Assembly: GCA_019055375.1 (NCBI GenBank)
Contig: JAHQIW010001506.1
Span: 58,575-122,574 of the forward strand
DNA from: Parelaphostrongylus tenuis
Lineage: Eukaryota; Nematoda; Chromadorea; Rhabditida; Metastrongylidae
DNA: 64,000 nt
Direction of reading: 5' to 3'
Both the position numbers and the translations under genes were made by a program. The notes below the pieces were generated by a model. That model saw only the letters and a program-made list of their open reading frames with translations. It made no database searches and had not been told where the DNA came from. Below, piece by piece: positions 34,189 to 46,530 of this stretch (positions are counted from its first letter, which is position 1; each line of letters opens with the position of its first letter).

Positions 34189-34656
34189 TTTGTAAAATGT
34201 ATCATGGCTAGAGCAGCCGAAAGTCCATCATGCGTAGACTCAAAGTAGCTCTGGTGATCGTTAATTGAACTGCCGTTTCTTGCGATCACTCCATCTTTCT
34301 TTGATTATGCTCCATTTATTTTCCATTACATCGCATTTCTCATCATTTTATCCCGCTTTCATCTCTCAATTTTCCCTTTCAAACCTTTATGAGATTCAAT
34401 TGACAAGCAGCTCTATTTATGAAGATTAGCACTCAAACAGCTAACAGCTGATAAAATGTGGCAAGTTGTAACCTTTAGAATAAGACCCAAATGCCTCAAA
34501 CGTTGTTGGGCCAATGACCTTAGCATCGTATAGTCTTTCGTCTCAAGTGACTGCAGACCACGTGGTGCTTCTATGTGATAAAAGTGCAAAATTGAGTGAC
34601 ACTCATATTAGATTCACCTAGCGAGTTACTCTTTTCGTCTATTCCTTAGCCCTGTA

Positions 34657-34902
34657 TTGGAATTTAGGTCGCATTTCATGCTGAGTATGTTTTCATTTAG
34701 CTTGTTACTATGTATTTTTGACTTTACGATATCCTCTATAGCGGCAGCAAAGGTCAATCGAACATGTTATTACGATGTAAAAACATGTAAAAAAATGTTC
34801 TTTTGTGGTGCCGTGACTATGTCAATTAATTTCATAATTATCGCTCTAAACATCGAGTCGTTCCATAGGTTTTTTTGTCTAAGATACAAAGCCATGCGTT
34901 AG
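34657..34902 (+). pseudogene. Nematode serpentine-receptor-like fragment
   Basis: The 81-codon frame encodes two hydrophobic segments, MFSFSLLLCIFDFTISSIAA and a second around AVTMSINFIIIALNIESFHR, separated by KVNRTCYYDVKTC. A hydrophobic helix, a short loop with R-x-CYY, another helix and then an E/D-x-x-R-like turn resembles TM2-TM3 of nematode chemosensory GPCRs such as the srsx type. The fragment is far shorter than the roughly 300 residues of a receptor, and no other helices were found nearby, so I take it as a relic or a single exon. The family assignment is tentative. Confidence 0.3.
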
Positions 34903-36445
34903 ACTGAAGAAATCAATGGCTCATGCTTCACGAATTCGTCGTGGATACAACCGATGCTGAGACGATTTGAGTGTTGTAAACATCCGTTTTACGCCGTAAG
35001 ACACGGAAAGAAATGTCAGAACAGATTTAATGATTTCAACTTTTTAATATTTTAATTGTTTATAGGGCATCTAACTTAATCACGAAATTCACATTTATAT
35101 GGATTACTACCCTGTTGGAACTCAACAGGTTCATTTCACGTAATTCAACGTTGAATATATTTTCTGTCTTTGTTGGGAAACCTCTGTTTCCTAAGAAGTC
35201 TTTGACATGGCTTTTGTTTAGTCGAAATTCGGCTACTGTTCCATTGTATACTATCTCATTGTTCTGTATCTATATATTCCTGCATTGCTAACGCTATATT
35301 GGTTTTACAGATAAGCGATAAAATCTTAATGCAAGTGTTTGACTTAGAGTCAACTAAGAGAAGATTCGTGAGACACACTTGATGAACTAATAATTCACTA
35401 CTTGCTGAGTGTACTCTGACAACTAACTCAAATCAGGGATGTGTGGTTCTGATAAAGAGGATAATACCGTCGAAAGCGCGTAAGCTAAAATATGGCCACC
35501 AAAGGATTTAACGTAACAAAGCCTAGGAAAGACGGCAAGAAACATTCTCAAAGACTGTGTATGAATATACATGATGTGCTCATCTATTTTACCTATATCT
35601 ACTATTGCTAAACATTCTTATGCCAGTTGTTCACATTTATTACCACTGCGTTCGTATCTATTGCGCATTCCACCTTTTACAGGCTACACATGCGTTAGTA
35701 ATTATTTGAAAGCTTAAATCGCTGGCTATACCCCCACTTGGCCAGTTTTCGACGAAGACTTTTTCAACGTTGTTCCACAAATATTATTTTGATATGGAGA
35801 TATCCGCTGCATAGCACAGCGATGGCTGAAATTCAAACTCTCTTGAGACAGAAGCAGAAAATGTATTACAGATCGCACTATTCATAAAGACAGGCCATAA
35901 AATTAAGTGCTTATTTTGTGCCTTGAAGAAAAGTCTTAACTTATCTTTTTCTGCACTAGTTGAGATTCACTCTTGTAACAGCAGCGTAGGCTAAAGTTGG
36001 CACACGCATCGCGAGCTCTACTGCTGCACCCCGTAGATGGCAGCATATGTTGGCTTCGCTGTGATGGTATGGGACTCCGAATCTGCTCGAAAGACAATTT
36101 GGACTCCTTTAAACCGAAAAAATCCTGGCATGCTATTTCATTCGCACAAAATGATTCAAACCGACAGCCATTCAAATGGGTTGCATTGACCGAAAGAGGT
36201 CACAATCGGAAAAAGCAACGTCTCGACTTTTAGTCGGGTGCGGAAGAACTTTGCCTCCATCCACTACTCTTCGAACTTGTCATTTCCTTCTTAGCCGCAT
36301 TTTTGTCACTATCATAATTCAGTTTGTTCAGTTTCATACGGCATTTGAACTATCAATGAAAATCAAACAAAATAAAAAAGCTGGAACATCCAAAGTTTTC
36401 CAGAACTTCATGCTCAACGTATCAATCGGGCATGAAGAAGCGTTC
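34903..36445. other. No supported gene
   Basis: Overlapping short frames on both strands near 35936-36233 show no motifs. Nothing else is visible. Confidence 0.4.
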
Positions 36446-36657
36446 ATTTTTTCGAATTGTTTATCACTGCCGCTACTGTCCTCTGCGCAGTCTCGATTTT
36501 CTGTTGTTCTGTAGTTCTCTGTTATCATCCGCTCTTCGCTTCAATTCCTAGGGATATGAAAACAGAGTGCGCTACGCTGTCAGGAGTGCCCTACAATAGA
36601 CATGCCGACTCTGGAGTATTCCTAAGTCGCTCAAACTCTTCTTCATATTCTTCGTGA
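36446..36657 (+). CDS. Candidate last exon with membrane segment
   Basis: The plus-strand frame reads FITAATVLCAVSIFCCSVVL, a good transmembrane helix, then a polar tail LSGVPYNRHADSGVFLSRSN ending SSSYSS and a stop at 36655-36657. This looks like the end of a single-pass or multi-pass membrane protein with a short cytoplasmic tail. No acceptor with a pyrimidine tract is found just upstream, and an overlapping frame (36176-36514) competes. The family is not recognised. Confidence 0.3.
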
Positions 36658-37139
36658 ATTGGTGATTCTGCTTCAGGCATGAAGGCACAATCGTGGCACG
36701 AAAACGGATTCCAGACATCGATAACACCTTAAAAATTCTAAAGCGAATGAACTCTAGCGAAAACGGCCTCGAGTTCGGCCTTCTATGGACGGCATTTGCT
36801 AATTTTGATTACAAGAATTGAATTTCAGAGCTTAATAGAAATGACTCTCAAAATTTTGTGCAACTCTGCCATCAAGTGATTTTTTGGCATGTTGGCATGC
36901 TTGTGATGCATATATACTTATGCATGTGTTAGGTCCTCTATAAGGAAAACGTAATATATATTTTTTGCTTCCGTGGAACGCCATAAAGACCTTTTCCGTC
37001 AGAAATTTAGTTGTGAAAGCATCGATTTTGAGATATCCAGTGAGTACTAAGACCTATTAAAACAGAAAGGCAACAAGTAGTCACGTAACCGAAGTACTCC
37101 GAGTGCCGAGAAGTGCATTCTCCTTGCTGATTCAACTCA
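36658..37139. other. No supported gene
   Basis: No coding or repeat signal recognised. Confidence 0.4.
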
Positions 37140-37250
37140 CTGAGAAAGCTTTTCTCCACATTTTGTAGTCACCAATACCTTGTCGAGACCACATCTTCCT
37201 TCTGTAGCCAAATGCAATAAACGTTCTCCTTGCGTAATACAACACGCAAA
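37140..37250 (-). pseudogene. Possible ankyrin-repeat exon fragment
   Basis: The minus strand reads TQGERLLHLATEGRCGLDKV, close to the ankyrin core xGxTPLHLAAxxGxxxxVxxLL. The LHLA tetrapeptide is encoded at 37207-37218. A possible donor follows (GACAAG|gtattg). Stops flank it within 20 codons on both sides, so it is either one small exon or a relic. A single repeat is weak evidence. Confidence 0.3.
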
Positions 37251-38539
37251 AATTCATTATTTGGATAATCTTGCTGGTTTGCTTGAATTTCGGCAACGCG
37301 AAATGTTGCGTTTGTCGCTCTTACTCATCAGAGCATCAGGCGCCGTGATACTATAGCGCGACAAAAGGCAAACTTTCACCTATAACGCTTTTGTAGACAT
37401 AGTTTTATTTCAGTAGAGGCCTATATGTACACAAATCCTCTAGTACCAACCAACTGCATTCCGTGGTCCAGAAAGAAAGTGAAAGAAACAGCAAGTAAAA
37501 TGTCTTTAGCAATAAAAAATTGAGCGAGAAGTGTGCATTGAAATGATACATAATGGAGCCGCATTTATCTAAAAATTTAGTGCAACTTCAAACGGTAAAT
37601 CTCAGCGATGCTCAAACTGCTGCTACTTTCACACATTCTTATAAACAACGAAAAGCGTGCCCGTTCGTCACTGCTCTAGAAATCTTTGCGCGCAAAGCTA
37701 TTCAAGGCACGTGATTTGCGTTGCTTATTAAGAGAGTTCCTCTCTTCTCTAAAATGATCATTCAAAACTTTTCTCATTTTGATACATCACAATTTCCTCT
37801 ACACGACCACAGGCTCATGGAGCGAATATCTCTAAGTGCAAATGGTGACATTTTGTCTCTGTATGAAGACTTTTTCAAAAGAACAAATCGAGTTTCAAAA
37901 TCAACAATTTTCTTTCAAAAAAAAAAACAAACCGAGTTTCAAACTAACACTTTTCTTGTTATCGATAAAGTACTGGGATTCTGCTTGAAGATCACTCATA
38001 AACCTGAGCTGAGCAAGAATGTCGTCGAATGTGAAACGTAATCTTCTTTTGACCACCACAACGCAAATGCCGAGATTCCACGTGTTAAATGACGTTTAAG
38101 ACTCTAACGAAAAGGCTTAAAGGACCTTGTCACGAAAGGGTTTACTTCTTATATGGCGAAAATCCGATGCAAAATTATTTCGAAAATTAGATCATACGGA
38201 AAACCACTACTTATATGGAAAAGGTTACCGGTAGATTGTAGCACACTTCAGTAAGAAAACTTTATAACATCATTCCTGGACTGTTTATCCAAAGGCCTCA
38301 AGAGTTCCTCAAGAAGGCGTTTACTGTTTTTCTGCTTCAAGACTCTCGCCACCGCTTTAAAGTCCTTGTCACTGTGCCCTTCTGTCACACACACCAAGAG
38401 AAAGCTTTTCTAGCTTTTAGACTTCTCATTTCGCTCACAATTCAACTTGTTTGACCCGTAACAACGCCTTTTCTGGCGGGTACCAGAACTTATGCACTCA
38501 ATCCCGATTTGTCTTCTTCAAAAACGTTGTAGATTTCTA
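37251..38539. other. No supported gene
   Basis: A plus-strand frame of 106 codons (37721-38041) has a polyK/Q-like interruption from an A-run and no recognisable motif. Confidence 0.35.
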
Positions 38540-38690
38540 TTGAACACGTATTCTAGAATTCCCAGAATAGTCTGGTTGTGAAATCTCAAAAGGCGTTTGT
38601 TGCTGATTGCCGGAGAGCGCTGAGGATGGAAATTAGACGCGCGCCGTGCCGCGACGAGGATCACAACCACTTGGCCAAACTTTTAATAAG
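38540..38690 (+). repeat. R1X head fragment
   Basis: 'gattgccggagagcgctgag', 'gcgcgccgtgccgcgacgag' and 'cacaaccacttggcca' match 58058-58130 and the complement of 48540-48600. This is a head-only fragment directly left of a mariner relic. Confidence 0.55.
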
Positions 38691-38699
38691 ATACTTTTT

Positions 38700-40260
38700 A
38701 ATTGCTGCACTCAATTGGCCTTTTATGAAGAGTAGTTTTGAAGACATTTTCTCATCTGGGTTTCGAATAACAATGTTATCGCCATTGGGCCTATCTCTCT
38801 TTTTCAACTTGACTTCAGTGGCTGCTCCTTCGTAGCCGTTTGAGATGGTTTTTGTCGTGTCAGTCATTTTCGCAGTAATTATTGAAAAGCTTCATTCGAG
38901 TATACACTAGAGGTCCACCTCGCGTGGCTCAAAAAATTGCAGGAAAATCTGGTTCGATCTGCACTCAGTAGCGCTTTTGCACTCCAAGGCCAAGTATGCT
39001 TTAAAAAGAGCAGGAAGCACACGCAAAAGTTTCAAATTATTGTGGATAATGACTGCGAGACAAGGACTATAATGCGGAAATTGCTGGCATTAGCAGTGCG
39101 TTTGAAACAAGATCATGCAAATGTAAAAAATCCAAAAAGCCGGAAATATCTCAAATTCATCAAAACAGGGTTCACAAATCATGAAAACGCAGTTTGTCCT
39201 CGTGAGCGCAAACTCCATAGAAGCCATGGAAAGACGCAAACTTTTGCATGAGCATTGTACAATAGGAGCTCTTCTCAATGCATGATAGGGAAACGGGGTG
39301 AGAGATTTGGTACCGCAATTAAAAGATCTCTTCGAAGAAGGTAAAGGGCGCTCAATAAGATCACTGCGTCCACAAGAAAGCCATAATTAGAGGTAACTAC
39401 TAACAAGAAGAACTACGCGGAAAGTTGCACAGAGTTGAGCGCCACTCGTTCAGAAGCCGTTCGCCATTTAGGAGACATTGGAAAGGTGAACAATATTAGC
39501 AGGTGGGTACCACAAGGACTGAAAGCAGGACAGCAATATCACCGATGTGAACTTTGTTCTACACATAGATCGCAAAAGCCCATTCTCGACATTATTTGGT
39601 GTGTGAAGAAAAATGGATTGTGCGCGACAATCTACGGCTTAGCTGCGCTGGATGGAGAAGGATAATGCCTCTCAAAACTCTACCGTTCTTATTTTGTCTT
39701 CAAGAGAAGTTATGGGCATTGTAGGAACGCTAATGATTCAATCTACCACAGCGTTCTAAATCGTGAAAAAATTGTCGACAGGAAAGTTTGCCGTGAAAAT
39801 GATAAAGTCACCAAAGATTGCATGATATCTCTGATGCCTTTGTGATTAAAGAGTTTAGTCCTTTTATCCAATGACAATTTACCGCATATGCCACAGTCAA
39901 GATTGCCGAAAGTCGACGAATTATGCTAGGTACCTTTGCTCACTTACCTCTGTCAACTGACCTCTCGTCGACCGACTAATACTTTTTCAAGCATCTCAAC
40001 AGCTACTTCCAATAAATAACTCTGACAACGAAGCAGAAAAGTGCCCTGAAGAGTTCCTGAAACGGGATGTATTCAAATCGACACACTATTTCCTGGAAAC
40101 CTTTCCTGCTATCGATGTGATTGAAAAGATAATTGACGTTTACAACAACTCGTGGGTGGAATACCAATGCATTAGGTCAGTGCTACTGTTCTCTCAAAGA
40201 AGTCTGATACCAATTCGACAACCCTAGAGTTACAAAGACTGGAGAGCCTAGTAGTAGCAA
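38700..40260 (+). mobile_element. mariner transposase relic, copy B
   Basis: Plus-strand frames give SATRSEAVRHLGDIGKVNNI then SRWVPQGL at about 39435-39510 (the end of the second HTH and the conserved WVPHEL linker). HRCELCSTH follows, then ILDIIWCVKKNGL near 39585, where the TCDEKW catalytic block should be and the Asp is lost. The upstream 38700-38960 and coding parts align with copy A at 11270-12450. Stops and frameshifts are frequent. The ends are not defined, but similarity to copy A fades near 40260. Confidence 0.75.
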
Positions 40261-41529
40261 TCGAATCATCGATCACGTGTACGTAGCAAGGCTCCTCTAA
40301 CAAATGCTTCACAGGCGATCTCGTGGAATCTTTCATGTTGTTGTGAAAGTTCAGTGAAGAATGCGCTCGAATCGAAGAGCCAGCGCATCAGAATGAATTG
40401 CGACGGTGCATTGTAGAATGTGGCACAGGAAATGCACTTTATTTGTCAGAAGCCCCAAGTACCCAAGTAATATACTGTGAGTATGTGTGAGTTTGCCACA
40501 CGAGGCTTCTCTCACTTACTTTTACGTTGAAATATTCAGATTTGGATTATGACGTTTATCGTATAATAACAATACAATACTAGCAGTGCAGGTTCATATA
40601 AACAGAGTGCAATGAGACAGTATACACTAAAGCAATAACTAAATTTCAGACCAAGCAAAAGCGAGGCCAGGGAGATCGTCTATTAATCATCTGTTCATCT
40701 GAAAGCGTCAAATGAAAATGAAAAATTTTGGAGAAGAGATAATCTTTCAGTCTCAACAACATCGAATGAAAAATGACAAGCGTTCCTAGAGAGCACTTAA
40801 AACATTTTAAGTGTTAACAGAACCAAAGCATTACAGAAACAGAACTGTGAGTTATGGCACAAAAAATTCTTTAGCTAAATTATTCTACTAGTATTCAATA
40901 AGAATCACGAAAAGGAATGAAATTCTGGATCAGCAGCAGAATCTTTGTGAAACAGTTGATAAAAATTTGTGAAAGACAATGAGAGAGAATCCAGCTGAAC
41001 GACATTCTACTGAAATTCTGACATTCTGACAACACACATTCCTTTCATGTTCATTTATTGGCAACTGTCTTCCACTATCTCTGCTGAGCAAAAGATCTAT
41101 TGGATTCTTTTCTTGGCGGGAGAGTTTCTGAAATTATACAGAGTGTGATGTAGATTGCGACATGCCTCAGTGTTGACTAATTCTTGCACCTCTTTGTTCT
41201 TATATTTCTTCCAAATAAATCTTTCTACAACAACTTTGCTCCATGACCAAGTGCAGACTATCAGAGTTAATCATCAACAATGAATAGAATTCTCCTCAGG
41301 CAGATTTGTTGGTCCTAGTCAAAGATCTGTAGAGCAAGGCCCGCCCTATAGTCGCTTCTTCAGTAAGGCGCTTTTGAAATTTATTTCCACACGAAATGGA
41401 AGCAAGAATATACAATAAAATCTCAGTCTAGCTCACGAGGCAATATTAGGATCTTTCACGGCTCAACTTCATTTTCACAGACTTCCCTCACTGAAATTCG
41501 CAATCATGCATTTTCCTGAATCTCATACG
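40261..41529. other. No supported gene
   Basis: AT-rich, no recognisable coding or repeat signal. Confidence 0.45.
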
Positions 41530-41830
41530 GAGGATTTCGGAAAACCTTGCCGCGGTTTATACACTTTCCCTTTTTGTTTTAAACTTCTTGACCTGTCTTC
41601 ACATGCTTCCTTCACTGCGCATATCCCAGTACTTGTAAAATTCAATTGCTTTTCGTTGTCTTTTTGAATGGCGTAGAATAGTGTTTGAGCACGTCTCCTT
41701 GCAACATCGAGGACTGCCTGGCTGTGGCGTTCCATGCAGCGATCGCTGTTGACTGTCAGAGAGCATTGAGGCATGGACTTCAGTCCGCGCATGCCGCGAT
41801 GAGCACAAGAACACTCAGACCGGAGCACCC
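41530..41830 (+). repeat. R1X head fragment
   Basis: 'ggcgtagaatagtgtttgag', 'gaggactgcctggctgtggc', 'gctgttgactgtcagagagc' and 'ccgcgcatgccgcgatgagc' align with 57975-58120. The two minus-strand frames here (up to 101 codons) are readings of this repeat and not taken as genes. Confidence 0.6.
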
Positions 41831-43139
41831 GCAGTGATTAAAAGTCACTTGAAAAGCAAAGGGAGAAAGAAATTTAGCGGGACAACTAATAGTGCAATCA
41901 GACCCGTTCAATATTTCGGGATAGTATAGATAGGCCTGCTCGTGTTACATGTTATCTATTCAGTTTATTCAACATCACATATGCTTGCATCTTTAAGTTG
42001 AATATAAGAACATCTCAATCAGAGCTTTATGCTGCTGTACATATTTACTTTGAAGACGCAACCAGTAGGTCACTTCTCACCAACAGCGTGGGTTTCGCTC
42101 TCTCTTCGGTGCATCTAGTGATTTCGTTCTCTGCATCGCGGCAATCACGTACAATAGGCTATCGTGCCCTATAAAAGGGAAAGAAATTTAGGTTTAACAG
42201 AGTAGGTTTATGCATTTTATCCATAATTAAACAGGTACCTTGTCAACTTGAAACCGGGAAGGCGAAAGATTGCAGCGAGAGCGTCTATTTTTCGGAAGCG
42301 CGCTTCCCTTACCGGATCTACAACGTGCCATTGAGAAATAAACAATGTATCTGTCATACAGCCATGAGATTGCAATCCTACCGTCTATTTTCAAAGAAAG
42401 TTTTGACCAACCATCCTTGTCCACTTTGGAACTGATTAGTTGGTTCAGTTTGCCGCGCCAATATCTGACATGAACAGCAGCACTCTGTTCTGACAGCGGT
42501 CGCTCAGAGCCACTCAATATTCCGAAAAGCCTGGACAGATTCTGACATGAAATGAAATGTACTTAGAGCAATCGCTAAGCACAATGAGCAAAAAGAGAGT
42601 GTAGAAAGGACGAAAGTTTGCGACTCTCGGTGTTTCAGCGCAACGTTGTCAAGTTTGCTCAATAAGAAAATGCTATTCTCATATGAACCTGATATAAATA
42701 TTCGCACATCTGAGAAGTTTGAGCGGAATAGCTGAATCGTGGCATGGTCTCAAGCCATGCGAGAATTATTAATTAGGCTTTTCAACGCAGTGCCACTCAG
42801 GATCCACTAGCTAAGCAAGATTATGAGATATGGAAAAAAAGAATTGCAGAGAGGACTTAGTGAAATCAACTAAAATGTTCCGTATCCACGCCTATGGTAG
42901 TATGGTAAAACGCAGATGCAGTATAGATTATTTGAGAAGATTTCTTTCTGCTAAAGTAAAAATGTAGTGATAACCATCCTTGACAGGCAAGTTAATTCGT
43001 CAAAACGTTATTCACCCTATTGAAGTATTCTACTGCTCAGTAGCCACCATCGCATAATGTGGTGAGGGCATAAAACATAAACGTTTCAGCTTTGATGAGA
43101 AGCACCCTAAACAAAATATCGTTCTGCCATAGGCGTGCT
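41831..43139. other. No supported gene; one 96-codon frame
   Basis: A minus-strand frame at 42227-42517 contains the protein-like stretches KLNQLISSKVDKDGWSKLSL and WLYDRYIVYFSM, but I do not recognise it and no strong splice sites frame it. Nothing else stands out. Confidence 0.3.
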
Positions 43140-43199
43140 GCATCTCATAATAACTCCAGTTTACCAACCTTGCTACCTACCCACAACATGGCTAGTTGG

Positions 43200-46140
43200 C
43201 AGAGATTCATAAGCTTGCTAAAAGAAGGGTATGAACATGAACATCGATTTGTTTGAACAACTGACAACCCGTGTCGGACGATTACGGTTGAAACGACATG
43301 ATTCAATTCCGGTATTGACCATCTTCGTTGCTTACGTACCAACATCAAGCTATGACGAAGACGAAGTCGAAGCGCATTATATGAACTTCAAAAAACTCTT
43401 CAGAGTAGACCATACCTTCTTCAGAGTCATTGTTGGAGATTATAACTAGGAAGGTGGACTTAGGAGAACGTCTGAAGGAAGTCACATTGACACTTACGTA
43501 CCAGAGTGAACTGATCAGGGTGAGACGCTCTCTGAGTTTATTATGACTACCCAAATCATCCATGGTAACTTAGAATTCAAAAGCGTCACTCTCAACGATA
43601 AACTAGGAGTCTCCAAATGGAGAGAATCATAACGAAAACGACGGCACCTTAGTAAATCAAAGGCTTTGCCTGATCGATGTTGTTGTTTTTCCTAGGTTTT
43701 GCACGGGATCGGACGATCGCCCCCTTTGCGCAATGTTCCTTTTTTCGCGAAAGGAGAAAAATCCGCTTAGTTCGAACAACGAAGTTCCAAAACTACCACA
43801 AAACGGGATGTATTCAAATCATTAATCGGCTCTCGGAATGATACCGTTGCGACAACATCGTCGAAGAACACGATCAATTCGTTGAATATCACGTTAGCGC
43901 TATAAAAGCCGAGAGTCCTAAGGTAACGAAGAGACGCTTGTCTCCTCAGACACTCAAGCTAATACATCAACGTGGAATCACACGAACTAAAGGCAACGGA
44001 CACCTTACAACCGAATTCGCGAAACGCTGCAGAAAAGTGATAAAAGAAAACCTTAAAGAGAGACGAGCAGTAGTTTTAGCAGAAGCTGCAGGAACTGGGA
44101 AGAGCATTCGTAAGGTCCAACGAAGCTTCGCCAACTGCAAGACCGAGATGATTGCACACCGACGCCCTGATAGGGCGCTCACAGCTTCCAGGAGAACAGA
44201 GGAAAAGTTTCCACCACTGCTCCTTAGATCTCCTCATTGTCCATGTCCTCCTACCGTCACATAAATATGAAGAGGATAAATCTGTTGTTTCACTGATCCT
44301 TCCTTCCAAACTCCGACACGCTCTGTCGTCGGTGAAGAATATAACAGCACCCTGTTTAAACAGGATTATACCAGAACAGCTGAAATCCAAACGGCAGTTC
44401 TCAAAAGCACCTTGACTTGGCTCTCCATTCGCTATCAGCCGGATGGCATGATTCCCAATCAATAGAAAACTAGCAAGACCGCGCTGTTATTTAAAAAGAG
44501 AGATCCTCACGACATAGACAATTATCGCCCAATCTGCTTGCTGCCCTTTGTCTATAAACTATTCACTCAAGTTATCCTAAACAGGATTAAAAGAACACTC
44601 GACGAAGGGCAGCTACGCGAACAAGCATGGTTATGAAAAGAAATTAGCACTATAGACCACGTCCACACGATTACAAGACTCACTGAAGTTTCACGAGAGT
44701 ACAAAATACCACTCTGTCTCAGTTTTATCAATAGGAAAACAGCCTTTGATTCAGTGGAAACAGAAGCAGTTATAGTGGCTCTATATAACAAGGGCATCCC
44801 CACTTGGGACATAACGATCCTTCGCGAGCTTTATAAAGATTTCACCAGCAAAATATTCGAATTCTACAAAAATATCACTATTGACTTGAGAAGAGGGGTT
44901 CTACAAGTAGATGCAGTTTTTCCAAAATTAATCAGTGCTACCCTCCAAAACGTCATGTGAACACAAGAATGGGACGATACGGAGTGAAAAATGACGGTCG
45001 AAATAAGACCATCTTTGCTTCGCTGCTAATATCGTCCTCATACCACCAAGCATCAACCAAGCGGAACGAATGTTGATCGATTTCGATAACGCTAGTAGAA
45101 AGGTTGGTCTTCAACTAAATCTAACGAAAACGATGTTCATGAGGAACGGATGGGTTTCGAATGCCCCATTCACGCTCAACAGAACGACAATCTCCGAATG
45201 CTCCAGTTACGTCTATCTGTATCTTGAAATTAGCATGACGAACGACCTAGCTCCAGAGCTGAGCAGGGGAAAGCGAGCGGCTTGGGAGACGCTCAGCATT
45301 GAAGATATTGTGAAGAGGACAAAAAACATCCGAATCCGTGCTTACCTTTCTGACTCGACGGTTATCCTGCGCTAACGTAGGCAGCAGGAACCTGGTCGCT
45401 ACGTAAGCAGGATGAAAGATCACTTGCCGTTATCGATCGCGCAGTCGAAAGGTCGATGCTAGGAGTATCCCGTATTTTGCAAATGAGAGAAAGGAACCGA
45501 AGTTTCGACCTACGTCAACGATCGAATATCAGAGACGCCGTTCTACACGCCAGGATATATAAAATAAGGTAAGCCGAACACGTAATGCGCTTCAACGACA
45601 ACCGATGGACGAGAGCAGCTACCGACTGGATTCCTCTGGACATCAAGCGCATTACAGGAAGACCACCGACGCGTTGGTCTGATTTCTTCACGAAAGCTAT
45701 AGAAGAAAGATATGATGTACAGCGAATTCCTAAAGCGAGGAGGATCCACTGCGCTACTTTTGCCCGCGATAGGGAAAAATGGAGGTGTTGCCAGTACCCG
45801 CTCGAGTCACTCTACGATCAACTGGACGACTGGCGACAGCCATTCTATATGTCAGGATATCGAAAATAAGGTGGACACCTAATGCGCTCCGAGGCAACTG
45901 ATGGACGAGAGCCGTTACCGACTGGACTTCTCGGTGTATCAATTGCTTACAGTAAGACCACCGACCCGGTGGTCCGATATCTTCACGAAAGCTATAGAAG
46001 AAAGATATGATGTTCAGTGAATTCCTAAAGCGAGGAGGACGCACTGCGCTACTCCTAGACGCGGTAGGGAAAAATGGAAACTTTGCTGGCACCCGCTTGA
46101 GTCTCGCGACGATCAACGATGCGACGGGTGATACAGGCGA
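43200..46140 (+). mobile_element. Long RTE-type non-LTR retrotransposon relic
   Basis: Domains appear in the expected order with many stops. Endonuclease: FEQLTTRVGRLRLKRHDSIP, LTIFVAYVPTS and the VGDYN motif (usual GDFN) at about 43432-43446. Linker: RRDACLL..., then TLKLIHQRGITRT and NLKERRAVVLAEAAGTGKSI (43960-44110). RT: YRPICLLPFVYKLFTQVILN (44524), STIDHVHTITRLTEVSREYK, LSFINRKTAFDSVE with Asn at the usual first catalytic Asp, and ISATLQNVM. Motif C reads FAAN instead of FADD at 45019-45030. C-terminal: LNLTKTMFMRNGWV, then HVMRFNDNRWTRA and TGRPPTRWSDFFTK. The 5' end is truncated within the endonuclease domain. The 3' end (45560-46120) is duplicated. It is clearly inactive. Confidence 0.9.
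45560..46120 (+). repeat. Tandem duplication of RTE 3' coding end
   Basis: Bases 45575-45850 and 45865-46115 carry the same segment side by side ('tggacgagagc', 'agaccaccgacgcgttggtc' against 'agaccaccgacccggtggtc', 'gaaagatatgatgt(a/t)cag', 'gcgaggagga'). They have diverged by many substitutions and small indels, so the duplication is not recent. The second copy has no intact frame. Confidence 0.8.
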
Positions 46141-46530
46141 TCAAAAGTAGTGAAGTGTTAGACAACGAGGAGTTTTATTCTGATTATTACAATTGCGTTG
46201 TAGAAGAACTTTGGATACTATTCAGCAAATCAATACGTGCACTGCGCAGAGCAGGAAAATCGAACCAGCATGCTTCTTCTCGATGGCCGGCACGATTTAC
46301 CACTCTACATCAAGAGCTCCGCAGATCACGCGATGGGGCAAGACTAACGCCATGGATCTGTCATACCCAAAGTGCAGCTGTGAACACCGAATTGTGCGAC
46401 GTAACGTATGTGGTGTTTTCAGACCTAGCGATTATTCAGTTGATTCTGGGAATGGATTGAAGAGGAGTTCTGTTGGCATGCATCCCTTGATCAGATGCAT
46501 TTCTGCTTCTTTCGTTGTCTTGATTTAACA
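46121..46530 (+). other. Unrecognised open region after the RTE
   Basis: Two overlapping plus-strand frames (46119-46460 and 46193-46528, about 112 codons each) run past the RTE end. One contains YNCVVEELWILFSKSIRALR, the other IEPACFFSMAGTIYHSTS. Neither is recognised, and it is unclear whether this is host DNA or more element sequence. Confidence 0.25.

Noticed and set aside
46400..46460. A retropepsin-like end (IIQLILGMD) suggesting an LTR retrotransposon
   Set aside because: The match is only a few residues, with no active-site DTG/DSG, RNase H, integrase or LTRs nearby.
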